A stretch of 8,794 nt of DNA, from positions 1 to 8,794 of the forward strand of contig MERE01000177.1 of the NCBI GenBank assembly GCA_001771975.1. Direction: 5' to 3'. The number at the start of each line of letters is the position of its first letter. The first letter of the stretch is position 1. Positions 1 through 5,978 of the stretch are shown here, in pieces. Under the pieces are notes generated by a model. The model was given only the letters and a program-made list of their open reading frames with translations, was not told the DNA's origin and made no database searches. Origin of the DNA: Betaproteobacteria bacterium RIFCSPLOWO2_02_FULL_68_150. Lineage in GTDB: Bacteria > Pseudomonadota > Gammaproteobacteria > Burkholderiales > SG8-39. A program made the translations under genes and the position numbers.

Positions 1-246
1 GTCCGTGCCGACCACCCAGTTGGTGTCGAAGCCGCGCATGCGGTGATAGCGCGCCAGCGCGTCCATGATCGTCTGCTGGAACGCGTGCCCCATGTGCAGC
101 GTGCCGGTGACGTTCGGCGGCGGCAGCTGGATGCAATAGGCGGGCCGGCCGGCACCGGCCGCCGCCCCGAAATAACCGGCGTCCTCCCAGCGCGCATACC
201 AGCGGCCCTCGACCGCGTGCGGATCGAAGCTTTTTTCCAGGGACAT
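1..246 (-). CDS. valS: Valyl-tRNA synthetase, N-terminal 82 codons (cut by window edge)
   Basis: Class I aminoacyl-tRNA synthetase that charges tRNA-Val with valine in the cytoplasm. Only the N-terminus is in the window; the reading frame runs off at position 1. The start ATG (246-244) opens the protein MSLEKSFDPHAVEGRWY. The synthetase signature is clear: PPPNVTG at residues 42-48 followed by the class I HIGH-type motif HMGH at residues 51-54, then GFDTNWVVGTD at 72-82, the usual ValS sequence leading into the catalytic fold. The KMSKS loop, editing domain and C-terminal coiled coil lie outside. The start codon is 1 nt past the stop of the upstream 83-residue gene and has no clear Shine-Dalgarno, so translation is probably coupled to it. 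The order pepA-holC-valS matches E. coli. Identification is firm; integrity of the rest cannot be seen. Confidence 0.97.
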   Translation of the reverse strand, partial: MSLEKSFDPHAVEGRWYARWEDAGYFGAAAGAGRPAYCIQLPPPNVTGTLHMGHAFQQTIMDALARYHRMRGFDTNWVVGTD

Positions 247-247
247 G

Positions 248-499
248 CTAGGGCGTCTTGTCGTCGCCGGGCGGCGGGACGAACGCGCTCTCGAGCGCGC
301 TGCGCACCGCCTGGTGCACCGCATCTTCCAGCCGCGGCGTCAATTCCTCGAGCACCGCGCGCTCGATCTGCGCCACCAGGGCGTCGACCTGCGCGCGGCT
401 GAGGCCGGACGGATGCACGGCCTCCACCACGTCGGTGAGTACGGGGATCTCCTCCACGGGCTGCAGCGTGAGCTGCTCCGGTTTGCCGCTGTCGCTCAT
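248..499 (-). CDS. Small acidic protein, DUF2486-like, between holC and valS
   Basis: An 83-residue protein of unknown function. The N-terminus holds a short conserved-looking element, EEIPVLTDVVEAVHP (about residues 16-30), which resembles the IPVLTEVV-type start of small betaproteobacterial proteins annotated as DUF2486; I make that link from memory, so the family name is tentative. Residues about 34-73 should form one long amphipathic helix (LSRAQVDALVAQIERAVLEE and on), and the C-terminus is short and proline/aspartate-rich. No signal peptide, membrane span or catalytic motif is visible. The ATG (499-497) overlaps the holC stop in ATGA, and its own stop lies 1 nt before the valS ATG, so it is embedded in the pepA-holC-valS run and probably co-translated. 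The position and intact frame support a real gene; E. coli has no gene at this place. Confidence 0.8.
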   Translation of the reverse strand: MSDSGKPEQLTLQPVEEIPVLTDVVEAVHPSGLSRAQVDALVAQIERAVLEELTPRLEDAVHQAVRSALESAFVPPPGDDKTP

Positions 500-927
500 T
501 GGCCCGATGCCGCCGCCAGGTCGTGATTGCGGATGCCGTAGCCGCGGTCGCGATACCAGGCGTAGCGCGCGCGAGCGGCCTTCCGGTCCGCGTCGTCCTG
601 CGAGACGATTTCGAGCAGGCGCTCGAAGCGCTCGAAGGACTCCGGGCAGTCCGTGCCCAGATTGAGCAGCACCTCGCGCGCCGGCGCGGCGCCGGCTTCG
701 GCGGCGATCAGCACCGGCGTCTCGTCGGCAAGCGCATCGTGCGCCATGCAATGCGGCACGAACGCGATCGCAGGCCAGCACCACAGCAGGCGGTCGATTC
801 TCTGCGCGAGTTCCGGCTGCGGCGCGTAGATCACGACGCGCTTATCCTGCTCCAGCGCCTTGCCCGCGAGCCGGCACGCCACCTGGAGGCGGTCGGCGGC
901 GTTGAAATAGAAATCGATGGTGGTCAA
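496..927 (-). CDS. holC: DNA polymerase III chi subunit
   Basis: Chi subunit of the DNA polymerase III holoenzyme. In E. coli it pairs with psi (HolD) in the clamp-loader complex and binds the C-terminal tail of single-stranded DNA-binding protein. The translated product (143 residues, close to the 147 of E. coli HolC) begins TTIDFYFNAADRLQVACRL after the initiator, the typical chi N-terminus, and continues with KRVVIYAPQPELAQRIDRLL and a central WPAIAFVPHC segment. The only suitable start is TTG (927-925), which overlaps the pepA stop in TTGA; there is no ATG or GTG nearby in frame, and AGGA abuts the TTG too closely for an ordinary Shine-Dalgarno, so initiation probably depends on ribosomes finishing pepA. 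Its stop overlaps the next ATG in ATGA. The pepA-holC pair is conserved in Proteobacteria. Confidence 0.93.
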   Translation of the reverse strand: MTTIDFYFNAADRLQVACRLAGKALEQDKRVVIYAPQPELAQRIDRLLWCWPAIAFVPHCMAHDALADETPVLIAAEAGAAPAREVLLNLGTDCPESFERFERLLEIVSQDDADRKAARARYAWYRDRGYGIRNHDLAAASGQ

Positions 928-2429
928 TCCTTGCGCCCCGCATGCCGCAGCGCGAAGCGCACCAGGAGCGGTACCGGCCGCCCCGTGGAGCCTTTTTCGC
1001 GGCCGCTCTTCCACGCCGTGCCCGCGATATCCAGGTGAGCCCAGCGCAGCTTCTTGGTGAAGCGCGACAGGAAGCACGCGGCGGTCACGCTGCCGGCGGG
1101 ACGGCCGCCGATATTCGCCATGTCGGCGAAATTCGAGCGCAGCTGTTCCTGGTAGTCCTCCCACAGCGGCATCTGCCAGACGCGGTCCCAGGCGTCGTCG
1201 GCCGCGGCGCGGATCTCGTCGGCCAGCTTCTGGTCGTTGGCGAAAAGACCGGTGGCGACGTGACCGAGCGCGATCACGCACGCGCCGGTGAGCGTGGCGA
1301 CGTCCACCACCACCTCGGGATCGAAGCGCCTGGCGTAGGCGAGCGCGTCGCACAGGATGAGGCGCCCCTCGGCGTCGGTGTTGAGCACCTCCACGGTCTG
1401 GCCGTCGAGCGTCTTGACGATGTCGCCGGGCTTGCTCGCGAGGCCGCCCGGCAGGTTCTCGCACGCCGGAATCACGCCGATCGCATTCAGCGGCGCGCGC
1501 AGCGCGGCAAGCGCGCGCAGCGCGCCGAGCACGCTGCCCGCGCCGGACATGTCGTACTTCATCTCGTCCATCTCGGGCGCCGGCTTGAGCGAGATACCGC
1601 CGCTGTCGAAGGTGATGCCCTTGCCTACGAACACCACGGGCTTCGCCTTCTTCGCCGCGCCGTGGTAGTGCAGCACGATGAGCTTGGGCGCCTCGCGCGA
1701 ACCCCGGGTCACGGAGAGCAGCGCCCCCAGGCCGAGTTTCTCCATGTCGCGGCGCTCGAGCACCTCGAGCCCGAGCTGGTACTGCGCCGCAAGCTTCCTG
1801 GCCGCGTCGGCGAGGTACGCCGGCGTGCAATGGTTCGACGGCAGGTTGCCGAGCGTGCGCGCCAGTTCCGCGCCGTCCGCGGTCGCGACGGCTTCCTTCA
1901 GCGCCGCCTGCGCCTGCAGCGTCACCGGCGCGCCCAGCACCGCGAGCACCAGTGCGGCGAGCGGCGGCGCGGGCGGTTTCTTCTGCGTCTTGAGCTGGTC
2001 GAAGCGGTAGAACGCGTCACGCACCCCCAGTACCGCCTGGCGTACGTTCCAGGCCAGCCGGCGCCGGCCGACCTTGAGATCGGCGATGAACAGCGTGGCG
2101 TCCCTGGCGCCGGTTTCCCGGAGCGTCTTGGCCGCGGCGCCCACGGCGTCGCGGAACGCCTGTTCGCCGAAGTCCTTGCGCTCGCCCAAGCCCACCAGCA
2201 GCACGCGCTCGGCGGCGAGGCCGGGCAGGCGCCGCAGCAGCAGCGTCGATCCCGGGTTCGCGCTCAGATCGCCCTGCGCGAGCGCTGCGCGGATCGCGCC
2301 GCCGGCAGCGCGGTCGGCGAGTTGCGCGGCGCGCGTCAGCGCAGTGTCCACCTCGTCCTTGAACACCCCCAGCACCAGGCAACCCGTCCTGGCCGTCGCG
2401 GGGGCCAGCGCACGTATGCTAAATTCCAC
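924..2429 (-). CDS. pepA: Leucyl aminopeptidase (cytosol aminopeptidase, M17)
   Basis: Two-metal M17 aminopeptidase that removes N-terminal residues from peptides in the cytoplasm; the E. coli protein also binds DNA in carAB control and Xer recombination, which cannot be inferred here. The product has 501 residues (E. coli 503). The family signature NTDAEGRL lies at 350-357. All expected active-site residues are present and fall on the same numbers as in E. coli: metal ligands K270, D275, D293, D352 and E354, and catalytic K282 and R356. The N-terminal regulatory/hexamer domain spans about 1-165 and the catalytic domain about 185-495. Translation starts at GTG (2429-2427), supported by a perfect AGGAGG 5 nt upstream; no ATG in frame fits. 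It heads the minus-strand run and diverges from lptF, as in E. coli. The stop overlaps the holC start by 4 nt. Confidence 0.97.
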   Translation of the reverse strand: MEFSIRALAPATARTGCLVLGVFKDEVDTALTRAAQLADRAAGGAIRAALAQGDLSANPGSTLLLRRLPGLAAERVLLVGLGERKDFGEQAFRDAVGAAAKTLRETGARDATLFIADLKVGRRRLAWNVRQAVLGVRDAFYRFDQLKTQKKPPAPPLAALVLAVLGAPVTLQAQAALKEAVATADGAELARTLGNLPSNHCTPAYLADAARKLAAQYQLGLEVLERRDMEKLGLGALLSVTRGSREAPKLIVLHYHGAAKKAKPVVFVGKGITFDSGGISLKPAPEMDEMKYDMSGAGSVLGALRALAALRAPLNAIGVIPACENLPGGLASKPGDIVKTLDGQTVEVLNTDAEGRLILCDALAYARRFDPEVVVDVATLTGACVIALGHVATGLFANDQKLADEIRAAADDAWDRVWQMPLWEDYQEQLRSNFADMANIGGRPAGSVTAACFLSRFTKKLRWAHLDIAGTAWKSGREKGSTGRPVPLLVRFALRHAGRKD

Positions 2430-2463
2430 GCGATCCTCCTATGGCGATTGAAGCAAGTATCGC
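2415..2463. promoter_or_regulatory. Compact pepA/lptF divergent control region
   Basis: The pepA and lptF start codons are only 34 nt apart (2430-2463), so both promoters must extend into the opposite gene or lie elsewhere. On the plus strand a possible -10 box TATGCT lies at 2415-2420, inside the first codons of pepA, but the sequence 17 nt upstream (GCCGTC) is a poor -35. On the minus strand a possible -10, GATACT, lies near 2456-2461 with an equally weak -35. The assignment is tentative; only the crowded geometry is certain. Confidence 0.3.
2435..2440 (-). promoter_or_regulatory. Strong Shine-Dalgarno of pepA
   Basis: AGGAGG on the minus strand, 5 nt (ATCGC) before the GTG at 2429. It is a full match to the anti-Shine-Dalgarno core and decides the GTG start. 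It lies inside the 34-nt spacer shared with the divergent lptF. Confidence 0.85.
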
Positions 2464-3540
2464 ATGATCTTCCAGCGCTCGCTGCTGCGGGAATTCGCCA
2501 ATCTCGCGATCGCGGTGTTCCTGACGCTGTTCCTGATCGCGCTCACCACCCGGCTCATTCGCCTCCTCGGCCAGGCCGCCGGCGGCAAGATTCCGAGCGA
2601 CGCGGTGATTGCCTTCCTCGGCTTCTTCGCCCTCAACGTGCTGCCGGTGCTGCTGTCGCTGACGCTGTTCATCACGGTGCTGCTGACGCTGACGCGCATG
2701 TGGCGCGATTCGGAAATGGTGATCTGGTTCAACTCCGGGCTGTCGCTCGCCTCCTGGGTGCGCCCGGTGCTGTGGTTCGCGGGGCCGCTGGTGCTCGTGA
2801 TCGCATTGCTCACGTTCCTCATCTCGCCGTGGGCGGTGCAGATGGCGGAGCAGTTCCGCAGCCGCGTCGACGCGCGCGACGATATCTCGCGCGTCGATCC
2901 CGGCGCGTTCGGCGAGTCGCGCTCCAGGGAGCGCGTGTTCTTCGTCGAGGCGATCGCCGGCGACAAGAACTCGGTGCAGAACGTATTCGTCAATTCGACG
3001 CAGCACGGCCGCACCGGGGTGATGACGAGCGAGAAGGGGGAGATCGAGACGGCGCCGGGCGGCGAGCGCTTTCTCGCGCTGTTCGGCGGGCGGCGCTACG
3101 AGGGGGTGCCGGGCGACGCCGAATTCCGCGTCATGGAATTCGAGCGCTACGCCATGCGCATCGCGACCCCGGAAGGCGAGGCGCCGGATGCAACCCTCAA
3201 GAGCCTGCCGACGCTGGCGCTGATCGAGTCGCCCTCGGAGGTAAATCGCGCCGAGCTGCTCTGGCGCATCGGCATCCCGCTGTCGGCGCTGATCCTCGCG
3301 CTGCTGGCAATTCCCCTGAGCTACGTCAACCCGCGCGCCGGCCGCTCGATCAACCTGATGATGGCGCTGCTGGTCTACATCACCTACTCGAACCTGCTCT
3401 CGGTGAGCCAGGCGCGCGTGGCGCAGGGCAGGCTCGCGTTCTCCACCGGCTGGTGGCTGGTGCACGGCGTGATGCTGCTGGTGCTCGCGGTGCTGTTCGC
3501 GCGCCGCCTGTCGCTGCTCGGGCTGCGCGCCAGGCGCTGA
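2464..3540 (+). CDS. lptF: LPS export ABC transporter permease LptF
   Basis: Inner-membrane half of the LptB2FG transporter, which extracts lipopolysaccharide from the outer leaflet of the inner membrane and passes it via LptC/LptA to the outer membrane. The product has 358 residues in the family pattern: three N-terminal membrane spans (about 12-34, 48-76, 100-122), a periplasmic beta-jellyroll domain (about 125-260) and three C-terminal spans (about 267-289, 297-316, 330-347). The segment PLSYVNPRAGRS at 285-296 matches the conserved VNPRxGR stretch of LptF, and the start MIFQRSLLREF resembles the E. coli N-terminus. The ATG at 2464 is preceded by only a weak GAAG. The stop overlaps the lptG ATG in TGATG. 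LptF rather than LptG is chosen from the NPRxGR motif and from being first in the pair. Confidence 0.95.
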   Translation: MIFQRSLLREFANLAIAVFLTLFLIALTTRLIRLLGQAAGGKIPSDAVIAFLGFFALNVLPVLLSLTLFITVLLTLTRMWRDSEMVIWFNSGLSLASWVRPVLWFAGPLVLVIALLTFLISPWAVQMAEQFRSRVDARDDISRVDPGAFGESRSRERVFFVEAIAGDKNSVQNVFVNSTQHGRTGVMTSEKGEIETAPGGERFLALFGGRRYEGVPGDAEFRVMEFERYAMRIATPEGEAPDATLKSLPTLALIESPSEVNRAELLWRIGIPLSALILALLAIPLSYVNPRAGRSINLMMALLVYITYSNLLSVSQARVAQGRLAFSTGWWLVHGVMLLVLAVLFARRLSLLGLRARR

Positions 3541-4658
3541 TGCGCATACCGACCATCGAGCGCTATCTCGCGCGCCAGATCTGGGGCGCCGTCGCCTTCG
3601 TGCTGCTCGGCTTTCTCGCGCTGTTCGCGTTCTTCGATCTGATCGCCGAGCTGCGCGATCTCGGACGCGGCGAGTATCAGCTGCGGCAGATCTTCAGCGT
3701 GGTGCTGCTCGGGCTGCCGTCGCACGCCTACGAGCTGTTCCCGGTGGCGGTGCTGATCGGCACGCTCTACGTGCTGGCGCACCTGTCGGGCAACTTCGAG
3801 TTCATCGTGATGCGCGCCTCGGGCCTGACGCCGCTGCGCGCGGCGCTTGCGCTCGCCAAGTGCGGCCTGGTGTTCGTCGTGGCGACGTTCGCGATCGGCG
3901 AGTGGGTCGCGCCGTTCGCCGAGGAAGCGGCGCAACGCTTGCGCATGCAGGCCATGAGCTCGGCGATCGGCCAGGACCTGCGCTCCGGGCTGTGGTTCAA
4001 GGACGCCCGCTCCTTCATCAATGTGCGCGAGGCGCGCGAGGCGAGCGTGCTGCTCGGCGTGCGCATCTACGAGTTCGACGCCGGCCACCGGCTGCGCCAG
4101 ATCACTGCCGCAGAGCGCGGCGAATACGCCGGCACGGGCGTCTGGCGGCTGAGCGAAGTGGCGCAGACGCAGTTTGGCGCGCAGGGGCCCACGACGGCGC
4201 GCTTCGCCGAAACCGAGTGGCGCTCGGCGGTCAGTCCGGACCTGCTCAACGTCCTCATCGTGGTGCCGGAGCGCATGTCGATCTGGAAGCTGTACCGGTA
4301 CGCGCAGCACCTCGCCGGCAACAAGCAGAAGACCGAGCGCTACGAGATCGCGATGTGGAAGAAGCTCTTCTACCCGCTCGCGACCCTGGTGATGATGGCG
4401 CTCGCGCTGCCGTTCGCGTACATGCAGGCGCGCACCGGCATGGTGGGGCTCAAGGTGTTCCTCGGCATCCTGCTCGGCATCTTCTTCCACATGCTGAACA
4501 GCCTTTTCTCGCACATCGGACTGCTGCAGAACTGGCCGCCGGTGGCCGCGGCGGCGGTGCCGAGCGCGCTGTTCTTCTTCACCGCGCTCGCGATGATGGT
4601 CTGGCTCGAGCGCGTGCGGCCGATCGTCCGCGGCATCGCCGGGCGCCTGCGGTCCTGA
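3540..4658 (+). CDS. lptG: LPS export ABC transporter permease LptG
   Basis: Second permease of LptB2FG, partner of LptF in lipopolysaccharide extraction. The product has 372 residues, a little longer than the E. coli protein. Membrane spans are visible at about 15-37, 60-82, 102-124, 273-295, 303-325 and 336-356, with the periplasmic domain between the third and fourth. Recognisable LptG stretches include ERYLARQI at 7-14, FEFIVMRASGLT at 86-97 (cytoplasmic loop that would contact the LptB ATPase), AIGEWVAP at 118-125 and the NMW-like AMWKKLFYPL at 271-280. The ATG (3540-3542) shares one base with the lptF stop, so it is translationally coupled. The genes for LptB, LptC and LptA are not in the window, as is usual. 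The gene ends 20 nt before a convergent gene. Confidence 0.95.
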   Translation: MRIPTIERYLARQIWGAVAFVLLGFLALFAFFDLIAELRDLGRGEYQLRQIFSVVLLGLPSHAYELFPVAVLIGTLYVLAHLSGNFEFIVMRASGLTPLRAALALAKCGLVFVVATFAIGEWVAPFAEEAAQRLRMQAMSSAIGQDLRSGLWFKDARSFINVREAREASVLLGVRIYEFDAGHRLRQITAAERGEYAGTGVWRLSEVAQTQFGAQGPTTARFAETEWRSAVSPDLLNVLIVVPERMSIWKLYRYAQHLAGNKQKTERYEIAMWKKLFYPLATLVMMALALPFAYMQARTGMVGLKVFLGILLGIFFHMLNSLFSHIGLLQNWPPVAAAAVPSALFFFTALAMMVWLERVRPIVRGIAGRLRS

Positions 4659-4661
4659 ACC

Positions 4662-4680
4662 GGGGGGCGCGCAGCCCCTC
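4662..4680. terminator. GC-rich hairpin in the lptG/RDD convergent gap
   Basis: A stem of GGGGC (4664-4668) with GCCCC (4674-4678) and a 5-nt loop, extendable by a G-T and a G-C pair to 4662/4680. It fills the 20-nt gap between the convergent stops and reaches into the RDD stop codon. It could end transcription from both sides, but neither side has a T-run, so it is not a canonical intrinsic terminator. Confidence 0.35.
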
Positions 4681-5107
4681 AGCGTTGGACGAGCGAAGGC
4701 GCCAGCACCAGGCGCGTGCCGGCCAGGCGGTCGTGCAGGAACTGGCGCTCGCGGTCGACGAGCGCCCAGGCGAGTCCGACGCCGGGCGGGACCAGCACGC
4801 AGGCGAGGGCGAATCGAACCAGCGCGGTCGCGGGCGCGACGCCTGCGCCGCTTGCGGACACCAGCCGGATGCCCCACGCCTTCATCGCGAGCGTCTGGCC
4901 GCCGCGCAGCCAGCACCAGAGGAAATAGACGGCGAATACGGCGAGCAGGAAAACCTGCAGCAGGGTGCGTGCGGGGCCGTCCGCGCCGTGCCCGCCGCTG
5001 GCAAAGAAGAATAGCCAGGTGGCGGCAAAACCGACCGCGAAGAGCAGCAACAACTCGTAGAACAGGCAGGCCAGACGCCGGGCGAGGCCGGGAGTCCCGG
5101 GCACCAT
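4679..5107 (-). CDS. RDD family integral membrane protein
   Basis: A 142-residue inner-membrane protein of the RDD family, whose members are mostly of unknown function (some are linked to ion or solute transport). Hydrophobic spans lie at about 14-36, 50-67 and 94-115. Family marks are the N-terminal RR (10-11) before the first span, the GGQTLAMKAWGIRLVS segment at 69-84, and DRERQFLHDRLAGTRLV at 118-134 with D126 as the second RDD aspartate; the aspartate usual in the first span is a glutamate here (E18). The ATG at 5107 is chosen because the protein then starts just before the conserved Arg pair. GTG at 5119 (overlapping the upstream stop as GTGA) or 5122 would add 4-5 residues. It is last in the sigma/DUF3619/DUF3106 run and 8 nt from its neighbour. 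Its role in that set is not known. Confidence 0.88.
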   Translation of the reverse strand: MVPGTPGLARRLACLFYELLLLFAVGFAATWLFFFASGGHGADGPARTLLQVFLLAVFAVYFLWCWLRGGQTLAMKAWGIRLVSASGAGVAPATALVRFALACVLVPPGVGLAWALVDRERQFLHDRLAGTRLVLAPSLVQR

Positions 5108-5115
5108 GCCGCCGG

Positions 5116-5628
5116 TCACCACCGCGGCGGCGGCGACTTCGGTTTGGCGGTTTGCGGCTTGCTGTTGGCGCGGGGTTTGCGCTTGGCGCGCGGCTCGAAG
5201 GTCGGCGGCACGTCGAAGACGCGCCTCTCCGTAGGCGGCAGGGCCTGGTACTCAGCCCATTGTTGCTTCAGGTCCTGGCGCTTCTCCGGCGACAGCTTGC
5301 CGATGCTGCGATACTTTTCACGCGCTGCGCGACGCTGCTCCGAAGTGAGTTTCGCCCAGGCCTGCATCCGGCGCACCACCCGCTCCTGTGCTTGCGGCTT
5401 CATCGTCGGATAGCGCTTGGCAATGCCGACCCAATTGCGCCGGCGCTCGCTATCGAGCGAACTCCAGTCCGGTTTGAGGGGCGCGAGCACCTGTTGCTGC
5501 TCGACGGTCAGTTCGGCCCAGGAAGGCCCCTTGCCGGCCGGACCCGCGGCGCCTGCCGCGCCGACCGCGAGCGCCAGCGCCAGCGCCCCGAACGCCCGTT
5601 TCAGCGAGCGGAGCGCTTCTTGAGCCAT
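5116..5628 (-). CDS. DUF3106 exported protein with LTxxQ-like repeats
   Basis: A 170-residue protein matching the DUF3106 pattern, function unknown. Residues 1-29 form a signal peptide: positively charged LKRAFG followed by an Ala/Leu core (ALALALAVGAAGAAG), so the mature part should be periplasmic. The mature part is helical and repetitive, with related motifs LTVEQQ (40-45), LTSEQR (94-99), LSPEKR (112-117) and LPPTERR (130-136) and tryptophans at 55, 66, 91 and 124. This recalls the LTxxQ motifs of Spy/CpxP-type periplasmic chaperones, though homology is not shown. Residues about 146-170 are a Lys/Arg/Pro-rich tail. The ATG at 5628 lies 28 nt inside the upstream DUF3619 gene; it is the only ATG placed before the signal peptide. 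Neighbours suggest a part in a sigma-factor-controlled envelope function. Confidence 0.85.
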   Translation of the reverse strand: MAQEALRSLKRAFGALALALAVGAAGAAGPAGKGPSWAELTVEQQQVLAPLKPDWSSLDSERRRNWVGIAKRYPTMKPQAQERVVRRMQAWAKLTSEQRRAAREKYRSIGKLSPEKRQDLKQQWAEYQALPPTERRVFDVPPTFEPRAKRKPRANSKPQTAKPKSPPPRW

Positions 5629-5978
5629 GCCTCGAACCCGCTGTCGAGAAGTGCGTCGATCGGCAGGTCGTCGGTGAGCAACGCGGCGTCGATTTCCTCG
5701 ATTTCCGCCTGCCGCTGGCTCTGTTGCCAGCCATAGAGGGCGGCGGCGCTCGCCACCAGCAGCACCGCAGGGAGCACGACGCGCAGCGAAAAACCGCCCA
5801 GTCCACCCAGGCGGCCTACGGCAGCCGCTGCCCAAGCCAGCGCAAACTCGCGTTCCGGTTTCTGCACCGCAAGGGCGCGTTCGCGCGCCGCGCGCAAGCG
5901 CTCCAGCGCAGGTCGCTCGAGCCGCGTGCCCTGATTGAGGATATGCCGGATCTTGTTGGCGAATTGGGCTTCGTTCAT
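5601..5978 (-). CDS. DUF3619 single-pass membrane protein, candidate anti-sigma factor
   Basis: A 125-residue protein with the DUF3619 layout. Residues 1-62 are hydrophilic and helical (MNEAQFANKIRHILNQGTRL, then an Arg/Glu/Ala-rich stretch), one membrane span lies at about 65-84 (LRVVLPAVLLVASAAALYGW), and a short acidic C-terminal part (EIEEIDAALLTDDLPIDALL at 92-111) ends in FEAWLKK. By charge distribution the N-terminus should be cytoplasmic and the C-terminus periplasmic. The ATG (5978-5976) overlaps the sigma factor stop in ATGA, so the two proteins are probably made in linked amounts. A short cytoplasmic segment, one span and a coupled sigma gene is the layout of many anti-sigma factors, but no ZAS zinc motif (HxxxCxxC) is present and the function is inference. 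Its 3' end overlaps the DUF3106 gene by 28 nt. Confidence 0.85.
   Translation of the reverse strand: MNEAQFANKIRHILNQGTRLERPALERLRAARERALAVQKPEREFALAWAAAAVGRLGGLGGFSLRVVLPAVLLVASAAALYGWQQSQRQAEIEEIDAALLTDDLPIDALLDSGFEAWLKKRSAR

Noticed and set aside
928..1830. An N-terminal extension of the holC frame into pepA (possible larger fused protein)
   Set aside because: The extension is the +1/-1 shadow of pepA (for example the NTDAEGR signature read out of frame), while chi has its normal length from the TTG at 927.
942..3539. A plus-strand frame open through the antisense of pepA and across lptF, joining in frame to lptG
   Set aside because: It is the complement of well-supported pepA and an off-frame reading of lptF. 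The translation is Arg/Ala/Gly/His-rich low-complexity sequence with no family motif. Long stop-free shadows are expected at this GC content; only the part from 3540 on is lptG.
3384..4916. A 510-codon minus-strand open frame opposite lptG
   Set aside because: The product is dominated by Arg, His, Glu and Gln, typical of an antisense shadow of a GC-rich gene. LptG on the other strand is intact with clear membrane topology.
5116..5628. DUF3106 as a true Spy/CpxP family member
   Set aside because: Only the short LTxxQ-like motifs are shared by eye. Spacing and the Lys/Pro-rich tail differ, so it is kept as an analogy and not used as a name.
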